This document shows, piece after piece, positions 1 to 5,090 of a stretch of 5,090 nucleotides of DNA; within the stretch, counting starts at the first letter, position 1, and each line of letters opens with the position of its first letter. The stretch lies in NCBI GenBank assembly GCA_012514915.1, contig JAAYZJ010000250.1:1-5090 (forward strand), read 5' to 3'. The stretch comes from Lentisphaerota bacterium (lineage in GTDB: Bacteria; Verrucomicrobiota; Kiritimatiellia; RFP12; JAAYLN01). Below the pieces are notes generated by a model that made no database searches, was not told where the DNA came from, and worked only from the letters and a program-made list of their open reading frames with translations. Made by a program: the position numbers and the translations under genes.

Positions 1-638
1 CGGCCAACGAGTACCTGACGCGCGCCAACCTGATGCGCGCCTACGACAGCCGGCAGGCCCACACGCCGATGGTCCGTGCGAAGCGGGTCGCCGTGCTCGG
101 CGGCGGCAACGTCGCGATGGACGCCGCCCGCATGGCGCTGCGCCTGGGCGCCGAATCGGTGAGGCTGATCTACCGCCGGACGGAAAAGGAGATGCCCGCC
201 CGGGTGGAGGAAGTCGCCCACGCGCGCGAGGAGGGCGTGGTCTTCGAGATGCTGCAGAACGCCAAGCGCATCCTGGGCGACGACGCCGGGCGCGTGCGCG
301 GCCTCGAGTGCCTGCGCTACGCGCTCGGTGAACCCGACGCCTCCGGCCGCCGCAGTCCCGTCGCGATCAAGGGCAGCGAGTTCACGATCGACGTCGACAC
401 CGTGATCGTCGCCATCGGCAACGCCTCGAACCCGTTGATCCGGCAGACGACGCCGGGGTTGGAAACCGACCACCGCGGACAGATTATCGTCGACGCGACG
501 GGCCGGACGTCGCTCGAGCGCGTCTATGCGGGGGGCGACATCGTCCTCGGTGCGGCGACGGTGATCCTGGCCATGGGTGAGGGCCGGCGCGCGGCCGCGG
601 CCATCAACGCCATGCTGGCCGGCCTGGATGGACGGTAG
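1..638 (+). CDS. gltA: Glutamate synthase small-subunit-type NAD(P)H oxidoreductase, C-terminal part (5' end outside window)
   Basis: The reading frame is open from base 3 and stops at TAG 636-638; the start lies upstream of the window, so about 211 C-terminal residues are seen. The fragment begins with ANEYLTRANLMRAYD, typical of this flavoprotein family just before its NAD(P)H-binding Rossmann fold. The dinucleotide-binding motif GGGNVAMDAAR follows (GGGN at 99-110), then the conserved YRR..EMPAR segment, and near the C-terminus AGGD (528-539) with the ATVILAMGEGR segment that contacts FAD. Family knowledge: such proteins pass electrons from NAD(P)H through FAD and iron-sulfur clusters. They act as the small subunit of glutamate synthase, as stand-alone homologues, or as the large subunit of NfnAB/sulfide dehydrogenase-type ferredoxin:NADP oxidoreductases. 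The fragment lacks the N-terminal cysteine clusters and the upstream partner gene that would separate these roles, so the symbol is a family label (gltD, nfnB and sudA are alternatives). The protein is cytoplasmic. The helicase gene follows after 16 bases on the same strand, so the two may share a transcript. Confidence 0.93.
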   Translation, partial: ANEYLTRANLMRAYDSRQAHTPMVRAKRVAVLGGGNVAMDAARMALRLGAESVRLIYRRTEKEMPARVEEVAHAREEGVVFEMLQNAKRILGDDAGRVRGLECLRYALGEPDASGRRSPVAIKGSEFTIDVDTVIVAIGNASNPLIRQTTPGLETDHRGQIIVDATGRTSLERVYAGGDIVLGAATVILAMGEGRRAAAAINAMLAGLDGR

Positions 639-654
639 GCGGGCGGTACCGGCC

Positions 655-3600
655 ATGGCGAGCACGCTGGTTCTGACGCAAAAACAGATTGTCGGCTGGT
701 GCGGGCAGGCCATCTACGACGATGCCGAGGCCCGCTGCAAGCGGGGCGAGGTGTTGCGGGCCGAGGTCGACGGCGATACCGTGACGGGGATCCTCGCCCG
801 TTCGAACGGCACGATGAAGTGCCTCTTCAAGGTGCTGCCGAACGGTCTGGTCGACAGCACGTGCCCCTGTTTCGCCAACCGCGAACAGGGCATCGTCTGC
901 GCCCATGTCGCGGCGGCGGCCATCTTCCTGATGCGTCGCAACGCCGATCCCGAGCGGCAACAGCGCCATCTCGAAGAGCAGCGCCATGCCCGCCGCAAGG
1001 CGGCCTTTCTGGCCGAGGGTGTCGTCCGCAGCCCCTCCGGCACGCCGGCAAAACTTCTCCTGCAATTGCCCGCCGACTGGCCCGACCAGTTCGACGCCGG
1101 CAGCGTCACGATCCGCTGCGCCCTGCAGCTCGAGGGGCTGCCCGCCCCCGTCGCCCCCGATGCGCTCGGTCCGCGCAAGCCCGTCCGGCTGTCGACGGCC
1201 GACGACACCCTGTTGCTCGTGCTGGAGGACATCGCGCCCGAACGGCTGGGTGGCCTGTTGACCATGAACCCGGCCGACTTCCTCAACGTCGTCGCCGTCT
1301 GCCAGACCCGGTCGCTGTTCGTCGGCGACGGCACCCGGCTGACCATCCAGAGCCAGCCGCTGCCCATGCATGTGCGGATGGACCTCGACCACGAGAACGG
1401 CGAGCTGCTCATCTTCGCCCATACCGAGCTGCCCTTTCTCAAGCCGGGCCAGTTTCCGCGCTACATCGCCGGGCACAGTCACTGTTGGGCGCTTGGCGCC
1501 GAGCACCTCTGGCCCGTCACTCCCGTGCTGCCGCTGCCCTACCATGACTTGTACCGCGATCCGGTCGTCATCCCGCGGACGGGCGTGATGGCTTTCGTCA
1601 CCCACGAGCTGCCCCGGCTGCAGGCGATGCTTCCCTTCGAGTCGGATCTGACGCCCGACCTGTTCACGACCGAGCCCGGCCGCCCGTCCTTCCTGCTGCG
1701 CATCAAGGGGAGTCCCGCCTCGCTGGCGGCCGAACTGCTGGCCCTGTACGGCGCGCAGCAGGTCGTCGCCGGCTCGCCCGAGATTCCGGGCGCCGTGAGC
1801 CAGCCCGATCCCGACGATCTGCTCCGCTATTTCAGCCGCAACCTCCCCGCCGAGCGGCACGCGCTGGCGCGGCTCGCCCGGGCCGGCTTCGCCGGCGAGC
1901 GCGGCGATGCCCTGGGGCACGTCATGGGGACGCGCGCCGTCCTCAACTGCCTGGGGGGCGAACTGACGGTTCTGCGGCGGTTGGGGTGGCGCATCGAGAT
2001 CGAGGGACGCGTCAAGGAGTATTTCGAGCAGCTCGACATGGCGATCCCCGTCGTCGCCATCCATCCCGTGGCGGACGGGCGCAACGATTTCGAGGTCGGC
2101 ATCGTCTACGAGGCGCCGGACGGCCATCGGCTGGCGCCCGGCGAGATCCAGCGCGCCCTGCTGCGGGGCGACAGCTACCTGGAGCACGACGGAAAGGTCA
2201 TCCTGGTCGACCGCGACGCCGTCACGTCGATGCGCGACGTCTTCAAGGACTGCGGTGGGCGCGACGGCTCGGCGCCCGGACGGTTCCGCCTCGACGGGAT
2301 CCATGCCCCCTACGTGCAGGCCTCGCTGGCGGCGCTCGACGGCATCGACGTCGAGGAACCGCCCGACTGGCGGCAGCGCGCGGCACGGCTCAACCGCGAC
2401 GCGCGCATCGCTCCCGAGCCGCTGGGCCCGCTCGACGACGTGCTGCGCCCCTACCAGAAGGAGGGCGTCTACTGGCTGCGCTTCATCGAGCAGGGAGGGT
2501 TCGCCGGCATCCTGGCCGACGAGATGGGCCTCGGCAAGACGCTGCAAACCCTCGCCTGGCTGAGCCTGCCGCGGCACGACGCGGCGGCGCGCGGCAAGCC
2601 CGCGCTGATCGTCGGCCCGACCAGCCTGGTCGAGAACTGGGCGCGCGAGGCGGCCCGCTTCACGCCGCGGCTCCGCTGCCGGGTGATGGCGGGCGGCGAC
2701 CGCCACGCCCATTGGGAGGAGCTGCCACGGCAGGACCTCGTCATCACCTCCTACGCCCTGCTGCGCCGCGATCTCGACCACTACCGCGACATCTCCTTTT
2801 CCGCCGCGGTTCTCGACGAGGCGCAGCACATCAAGAACCGCGGCACGCAGAACGCCGTCGCCGCCAAGCAGATCCAGGCCGCGCACCGTCTGGTCCTGAC
2901 CGGCACGCCCGTCGAGAACGGCGTGGCCGACCTCTGGTCGATCCTCGACTTCCTGATGCCCGGCTATCTTGGCGCCTACGACGATTTCCGGCAGGACTAC
3001 GAGCTGCCGATCGCCGCCGGCGAGCAGGACGGCGAGCAGGCCCAGCAGCGGCTGCGGCGTCGCCTCAAGCCGTTCCTGCTGCGCCGCCTCAAGCGCGAGG
3101 TGGCGCGGGATCTGCCCGACAAGATCCAGAAGATCTCCTTCTCGTCGCTCACCCCCGACCAGGAGCGCATCTACACGACCCTGCTGCAGAACTTTCGGCA
3201 GAAGATCGGCGATCTGGTGTCGGCCAAGGGCTTCGACCACTGCCGCATGGAGGTGCTGGCCATCCTGCTGCGGCTGCGCCAGGCCTGCTGCCACCTCGAC
3301 CTGCTGCCGCCCGAGATCCGCGGACAGGACGCGATCGAGGCGCCTTCGGGGAAGCTGGAGCAGTTTTTCGAGATTCTCGACGAGGCGATCGACGGCGGGC
3401 ACCGCATGCTGGTGTTCAGCCAGTTTGTCGGCATGCTCAAGCTGCTGCGGCGCGGGCTCGAGGCGCGCGGCCTGCCGTACTGCTACCTCGACGGTGGCAC
3501 GCAGGAACGCCTGGCGGAATGCCAGCGGTTCAACCGGCAGTCCGACATTCCCGTGTTTCTGATCAGCCTCAAGGCGGGCGGCACGGGGCTCAACCTGACG

Positions 3601-3855
3601 GGGGCCGACATGGTCGTTCACTTCGACCCGTGGTGGAACCCGGCCGTCGAGGACCAGGCCACCGACCGCGCCCACCGCATCGGACAGAAGCGGAGCGTCT
3701 GCGCAATCAAGCTGATCACCGAGCACACGGTCGAGGAGAAGGTGCTCGCCCTGCAGCAGCGCAAGCAGGCCGTGATCCGCGCCACGGTCGGCACGACCGA
3801 CGAGAGCGTCATGCAGTCGCTCACCTGGCAGGATGTGCAGGAGCTGCTGCGGTGA
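655..3855 (+). CDS. SNF2-family DEAD/DEAH-box helicase-like ATPase with N-terminal SWIM zinc finger
   Basis: This encodes 1066 residues from ATG 655 to TGA 3853-3855. Near the N-terminus is a SWIM zinc finger with spacing CxC-x9-CxH (C70, C72, C82, H84), a DNA- or protein-binding module. About 500 residues without a motif I recognise follow. The C-terminal half is a complete SNF2 ATPase core: Q-type motif LRPYQ (597-601), Walker A DEMGLGKT (622-629, catalytic K628), motif Ia LIVGPTSLVENW (about 650-663), TSY (698-700), motif II DEAQ (721-724), motif III TGTPVEN (749-755), VFSQF (920-924), YLDGGT (944-949), motif V SLKAGGTGLNL (from S971) and motif VI DQATDRAHRIGQ (1000-1011, arginine fingers R1005/R1008). 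All catalytic motifs are intact. Family knowledge: SNF2 proteins are ATP-driven duplex-DNA translocases that remodel or displace bound proteins such as RNA polymerase; this bacterial SWIM-SNF2 subgroup has no firmly assigned role. It is not RapA by layout, since RapA lacks a SWIM finger. An in-frame ATG at 628 overlaps the upstream stop and would add nine residues; neither start has a strong ribosome-binding site. I prefer 655 because it avoids the overlap. Confidence 0.95.
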   Translation: MASTLVLTQKQIVGWCGQAIYDDAEARCKRGEVLRAEVDGDTVTGILARSNGTMKCLFKVLPNGLVDSTCPCFANREQGIVCAHVAAAAIFLMRRNADPERQQRHLEEQRHARRKAAFLAEGVVRSPSGTPAKLLLQLPADWPDQFDAGSVTIRCALQLEGLPAPVAPDALGPRKPVRLSTADDTLLLVLEDIAPERLGGLLTMNPADFLNVVAVCQTRSLFVGDGTRLTIQSQPLPMHVRMDLDHENGELLIFAHTELPFLKPGQFPRYIAGHSHCWALGAEHLWPVTPVLPLPYHDLYRDPVVIPRTGVMAFVTHELPRLQAMLPFESDLTPDLFTTEPGRPSFLLRIKGSPASLAAELLALYGAQQVVAGSPEIPGAVSQPDPDDLLRYFSRNLPAERHALARLARAGFAGERGDALGHVMGTRAVLNCLGGELTVLRRLGWRIEIEGRVKEYFEQLDMAIPVVAIHPVADGRNDFEVGIVYEAPDGHRLAPGEIQRALLRGDSYLEHDGKVILVDRDAVTSMRDVFKDCGGRDGSAPGRFRLDGIHAPYVQASLAALDGIDVEEPPDWRQRAARLNRDARIAPEPLGPLDDVLRPYQKEGVYWLRFIEQGGFAGILADEMGLGKTLQTLAWLSLPRHDAAARGKPALIVGPTSLVENWAREAARFTPRLRCRVMAGGDRHAHWEELPRQDLVITSYALLRRDLDHYRDISFSAAVLDEAQHIKNRGTQNAVAAKQIQAAHRLVLTGTPVENGVADLWSILDFLMPGYLGAYDDFRQDYELPIAAGEQDGEQAQQRLRRRLKPFLLRRLKREVARDLPDKIQKISFSSLTPDQERIYTTLLQNFRQKIGDLVSAKGFDHCRMEVLAILLRLRQACCHLDLLPPEIRGQDAIEAPSGKLEQFFEILDEAIDGGHRMLVFSQFVGMLKLLRRGLEARGLPYCYLDGGTQERLAECQRFNRQSDIPVFLISLKAGGTGLNLTGADMVVHFDPWWNPAVEDQATDRAHRIGQKRSVCAIKLITEHTVEEKVLALQQRKQAVIRATVGTTDESVMQSLTWQDVQELLR

Positions 3856-3866
3856 CCAGGCAAAAC

Positions 3867-3956
<90 letters not shown>

Positions 3957-3977
3957 GGATTCGGAAAATAGAGGCAC

Positions 3978-4006
3978 AGCTTACCCGACTCGTCCCGAAA
4001 TGGCAA
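3978..4006 (-). promoter_or_regulatory. Putative sigma70-type promoter for tRNA-Ser
   Basis: On the minus strand, TTGCCA (complement of 4001-4006; five of six match to TTGACA) is followed after exactly 17 bases by TAAGCT (complement of 3978-3983; three of six match to TATAAT). Transcription would begin near 3971, giving a short leader of about 15 bases before the mature tRNA 5' end at 3956. Position and spacing are good, but the -10 box is weak. This is an inference from sequence only. Confidence 0.45.
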
Positions 4007-4031
4007 TCTCAAAGCACGTGGCAATCGGTTG

Positions 4032-4066
4032 CCGGGTGCGATTCAACCAAGTTGAATCGCACCCGG
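4032..4066. repeat. Perfect 16-bp inverted repeat, 3-base loop
   Basis: The arm CCGGGTGCGATTCAAC (4032-4047) is followed by loop CAA and its exact reverse complement (4051-4066). All 16 pairs match and pairing stops sharply at both flanks (G4031 against A4067). No T run follows on the plus strand and no complementary A run precedes it, so it does not look like a canonical intrinsic terminator. It is more likely a dispersed palindromic intergenic element. It lies upstream of the tRNA promoter and could also be a protein-binding site, but nothing in the window supports that specifically. Confidence 0.9.
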
Positions 4067-4086
4067 AAGCGTGCGGGGGTGAAGGT

Positions 4087-4110
4087 AGGACAGGCATTCC
4101 TGCCTGTCCT
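4087..4110. repeat. Perfect 10-bp inverted repeat, 4-base loop
   Basis: AGGACAGGCA (4087-4096), loop TTCC, then TGCCTGTCCT (4101-4110), an exact reverse complement. It sits 20 bases beyond the preceding palindrome and is unrelated to it in sequence. There is no T run next to it, so a terminator role is not indicated. It is probably a separate family of short dispersed palindrome. Confidence 0.85.
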
Positions 4111-4151
4111 GAGAAGAGGAAGTATGCGTAACGCTGAACGCTGTTCCCCCA

Positions 4152-4245
4152 GGTGGGGCGAAGGCGTCCCCGCCGAGCCGCAGTCGCAGTGAGCTCCTTT
4201 CCCCCGTGTGCGGCTAGGCGAGGACGCCTTCGCCCCACCCTTTTT
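4152..4245. repeat. 31-bp near-perfect inverted repeat with 26-base loop, followed by T5 (terminator-like on plus strand)
   Basis: The left arm (4152-4182, starting GGTGGGGCGAAGGCGTCC) and the right arm (4209-4239) pair over 31 bases with two mismatches. They are separated by a 26-base loop at 4183-4208. Five T residues follow the right arm (4241-4245), so a plus-strand transcript would form a GC-rich hairpin followed by U residues, the pattern of an intrinsic terminator. No plus-strand gene directly precedes it: the helicase gene ends about 300 bases upstream, beyond the minus-strand tRNA. The outer 23 bases of the arms recur as a third copy at 4546-4568, so this is best read as two inverted copies of a dispersed motif. 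Confidence 0.85.
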
Positions 4246-4326
4246 GGAAAAATTCCCCCTCGATGCCCCGAGGAGACCGCGGGCTCCAGGCGCATGGCCG
4301 GACCGTCTTGCGCGAACCACCGGTAG

Positions 4327-4347
4327 GGACGCCTCTCCGAGGCGTCC
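4327..4347. repeat. Perfect 9-bp inverted repeat, 3-base loop
   Basis: GGACGCCTC (4327-4335), loop TCC, then GAGGCGTCC (4339-4347). It shares the core GGACGCC/GGCGTCC with the 23-base motif at 4152, 4217 and 4546, so it may be a related element. A further GGCGTCC occurs at 4371-4377. Confidence 0.8.
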
Positions 4348-4351
4348 GCCA

Positions 4352-4367
4352 GCGCGGGATACCGCGC
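4352..4367. repeat. Small 6-bp hairpin
   Basis: GCGCGG (4352-4357), loop GATA, CCGCGC (4362-4367). It immediately follows the 9-bp palindrome. Its short GC-only stem could arise by chance in DNA of this composition, so I attach little weight to it alone. Confidence 0.5.
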
Positions 4368-4412
4368 ATAGGCGTCCGGCCGGGTGACGCCAACTCCCGC
4401 CATGCAGGGTGG

Positions 4413-4438
4413 GCGCGTCCCCGGTTCACTGGACGCGC
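4413..4438. repeat. 8-bp inverted repeat, 10-base loop
   Basis: GCGCGTCC (4413-4420) and GGACGCGC (4431-4438) pair perfectly across a 10-base loop, and a G-T pair can extend the stem. The stem again carries a GGACGC/GCGTCC core like the neighbouring palindromes. There is no adjacent T run. Confidence 0.6.
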
Positions 4439-4449
4439 TCGACTCTCCA

Positions 4450-4512
4450 TCGTCCTCGTCCTCGTCCTCGTCCTCGATTCTGCTCCGTGACCCGTCGAGA
4501 ACGAGGACGAGG
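4450..4512. repeat. TCGTCC hexamer tandem tract with inverted counterpart
   Basis: Four and a half consecutive copies of TCGTCC occupy 4450-4476. After 19 bases, 4496-4512 is the reverse complement of 4460-4476 with one mismatch in 17, so the tract can fold back as a long stem. A looser GAGGACGAAGAC follows at 4532-4543. Short hexamer tracts are prone to slippage, so copy number may vary between strains. The tract lies outside any credible gene, so it would not encode a repetitive protein. Confidence 0.88.
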
Positions 4513-4545
4513 GCCGTTCGCTGCGCTCACTGAGGACGAAGACAA

Positions 4546-4568
4546 GGCGGGGACGCCGTCGCCCCACC
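4546..4568 (-). repeat. Third copy of the 23-base GGTGGGGCGA-GGCGTCC motif
   Basis: Read on the minus strand, these 23 bases match 4152-4174 with a single difference (C for A at motif position 11). They match the minus-strand reading of 4217-4239 with two differences. The three copies (one plus, two minus) within about 420 bases show that this is a repeated element and not just one hairpin. Confidence 0.85.
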
Positions 4569-4622
4569 TCTTCATCCTGTTGACCGCGAAATCCGTAGCG
4601 GGCATCTGCACATAGAACGCCC

Positions 4623-4661
4623 GACTTTTAGAACTTCCGACCTTTAGAACTTCCGAACTTC
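4623..4661. repeat. 16-base tandem repeat, two copies plus a partial third
   Basis: GACTTTTAGAACTTCC (4623-4638) is followed directly by GACCTTTAGAACTTCC (4639-4654), one base different, and then by GAACTTC (4655-4661), which resembles the second half of the unit. The tract is AT-richer than its surroundings. The units abut with no spacer, so this is not a CRISPR array. No function can be assigned. Confidence 0.88.
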
Positions 4662-4741
4662 TCCACCGCTTGCCCACGGATTCATGCTCATCCTTCGCAC
4701 CCCCGGTCGCCAACCGAATACCAACCGGTACTTTCGCGACG

Positions 4742-4770
4742 TTGACGGAACCGCCGGAGCGTGGCATACT
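4742..4770 (+). promoter_or_regulatory. Putative sigma70-type promoter for the secreted-protein gene
   Basis: TTGACG (4742-4747; five of six match) and CATACT (4765-4770; four of six match) are separated by exactly 17 bases. Transcription would start near 4777. That leaves only about 7 bases before the in-frame TTG at 4784, but about 27 before the ATG at 4804, which has a ribosome-binding site. The promoter position therefore favours the ATG at 4804, even though it is out of frame in this sequence. Confidence 0.6.
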
Positions 4771-4783
4771 TAAAGATCATCGG

Positions 4784-5090
4784 TTGGTTGGATGGAGCAC
4801 GACATGGCGGCTGGTTCGGATAGCCGGCTGCGCCATGCTGGCGGGAATGGTCGCGCTGGCGGCGGCGGATGTGGCCGCGGTCGATGCTTTCGCCGTGGCC
4901 CATCCCGTCACCGGTAGCACCCGCTTCAGCGGCACCAACGAACTGGCGGTTGCGGGTCTGTCCATTCCCGATGGCTGCGACTATTACCAGATCACGACCT
5001 CCGGTCTGGCGGCGGCGATCAGCCCCGGGGGCTGGATCTCGACCAGCGTGCCGCCGGCGACGGTCACGTTCGACCGGCCGGCTTCCGACA
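4784..5090 (+). CDS. Secreted or surface protein, N-terminal part (3' end outside window); start uncertain
   Basis: The frame of TTG 4784 stays open to the right edge (102 complete codons). It encodes an arginine-containing start, a hydrophobic stretch IAGCAMLAGMVALAAA and an Ala-rich end (AVDAFA near 4880-4894), a standard Sec signal peptide with likely cleavage after one of these alanines. The mature part (FAVAHPVTGSTRF..., GCDYYQITTSG, WISTSVPPATVTFD) is rich in small and beta-forming residues, as in exported or cell-surface proteins; I recognise no family. In-frame starts are poor: TTG 4784 lies almost at the predicted transcript start, and ATG 4835 falls inside the hydrophobic segment. 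The best ribosome-binding site, GGAG at 4794-4797, serves ATG 4804, which is one base out of frame and would stop at 4915-4917 after 37 residues. Removing one G at 4806-4807 would give MRLVRIAGCAMLAGM, an ideal signal-peptide start. A one-base insertion, real or a sequencing error, is therefore suspected. Confidence 0.7.
   Translation, partial: MVGWSTTWRLVRIAGCAMLAGMVALAAADVAAVDAFAVAHPVTGSTRFSGTNELAVAGLSIPDGCDYYQITTSGLAAAISPGGWISTSVPPATVTFDRPASD
4794..4797 (+). promoter_or_regulatory. Ribosome-binding site GGAG ahead of ATG 4804
   Basis: GGAG is placed six bases before the ATG at 4804-4806, an ideal distance. It is the only convincing ribosome-binding site near the signal-peptide region. The ATG it serves is in the wrong frame for the long open frame, which is the main reason to suspect a one-base insertion here. 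Confidence 0.5.

Larger units (their letters stand above)
3957..4783. other. Repeat-rich intergenic region without a credible protein gene
   Basis: Between the tRNA and the secreted-protein gene I see no believable coding sequence. Open frames of 70-140 codons exist on both strands, but they overlap each other, run through palindromes and tandem repeats, and show no recognisable domain. The stretch instead holds a sequence of distinct repeats, listed separately: palindromes at 4032-4066, 4087-4110, 4152-4239, 4327-4347, 4352-4367 and 4413-4438, a hexamer tract at 4450-4476 with an inverted counterpart at 4496-4512, a third copy of the 23-base motif at 4546-4568, and a 16-base tandem repeat at 4623-4661. 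The two gene-proximal ends carry promoter-like sequences facing outward. Confidence 0.8.

Noticed and set aside
3981..4403. Minus-strand frames of about 100-140 codons upstream of the tRNA
   Set aside because: They run through the palindromes and the tRNA promoter region, overlap other frames and show no domain or convincing ribosome-binding site.
4623..4661. Possible CRISPR repeats
   Set aside because: The 16-base units abut with no spacers, there are only two and a half of them, and no cas gene is present.
4426..4767. Minus-strand frame of 113 codons across the hexamer and 16-mer repeats
   Set aside because: Its sequence is dictated by tandem and inverted repeats, and it overlaps the promoter of the downstream gene.
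4792..4917. A 41- or 37-residue protein from ATG 4792 or 4804
   Set aside because: The product is a Gly/Arg-rich translation of the wrong frame across a clear signal-peptide sequence. The start signals more likely belong to the long frame with a one-base shift.

Overview
This is a GC-rich bacterial segment with two ordinary genes on the left, one tRNA, an approximately 830-base intergenic stretch packed with repeats, and the beginning of a secreted-protein gene on the right edge. The organism cannot be named from the sequence alone. High GC, the mixture of short palindromes, hexamer repeats and tandem 16-mers between genes, and the style of the exported protein would fit a member of the Planctomycetes-Verrucomicrobia-Kiritimatiellota-Lentisphaera group. 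That is an impression from memory of similar intergenic sequence, not a demonstrated assignment.

Layout: (1) From the left edge to 638 is the C-terminal part of a glutamate synthase small-subunit-type flavoprotein (GltA/GltD/NfnB/SudA family) on the plus strand. (2) 16 bases later comes a 1066-residue SNF2-family helicase-like ATPase with an N-terminal SWIM zinc finger (655-3855, plus). The tight spacing suggests co-transcription, but no functional link between the two is evident. (3) A complete tRNA-Ser(GGA) with an encoded CCA end lies on the minus strand (3867-3956), convergent with the helicase gene and only 11 bases from its stop; a plausible sigma70-type promoter precedes it. (4) From 3957 to about 4783 no credible protein gene is seen. 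The stretch holds at least six inverted repeats, a TCGTCC hexamer tract with an inverted counterpart, a 23-base motif present three times, and a 16-base tandem repeat. (5) A good promoter (4742-4770) leads into a reading frame that stays open to the right edge and encodes a signal peptide followed by an exported domain. Its start is problematic: the best ribosome-binding site and ATG are one base out of frame with the signal peptide.

I do not see a defence system, CRISPR array, transposase or other clear new system here. The observations most worth following are the out-of-frame start of the secreted-protein gene and the repeat mosaic between the tRNA and that gene.
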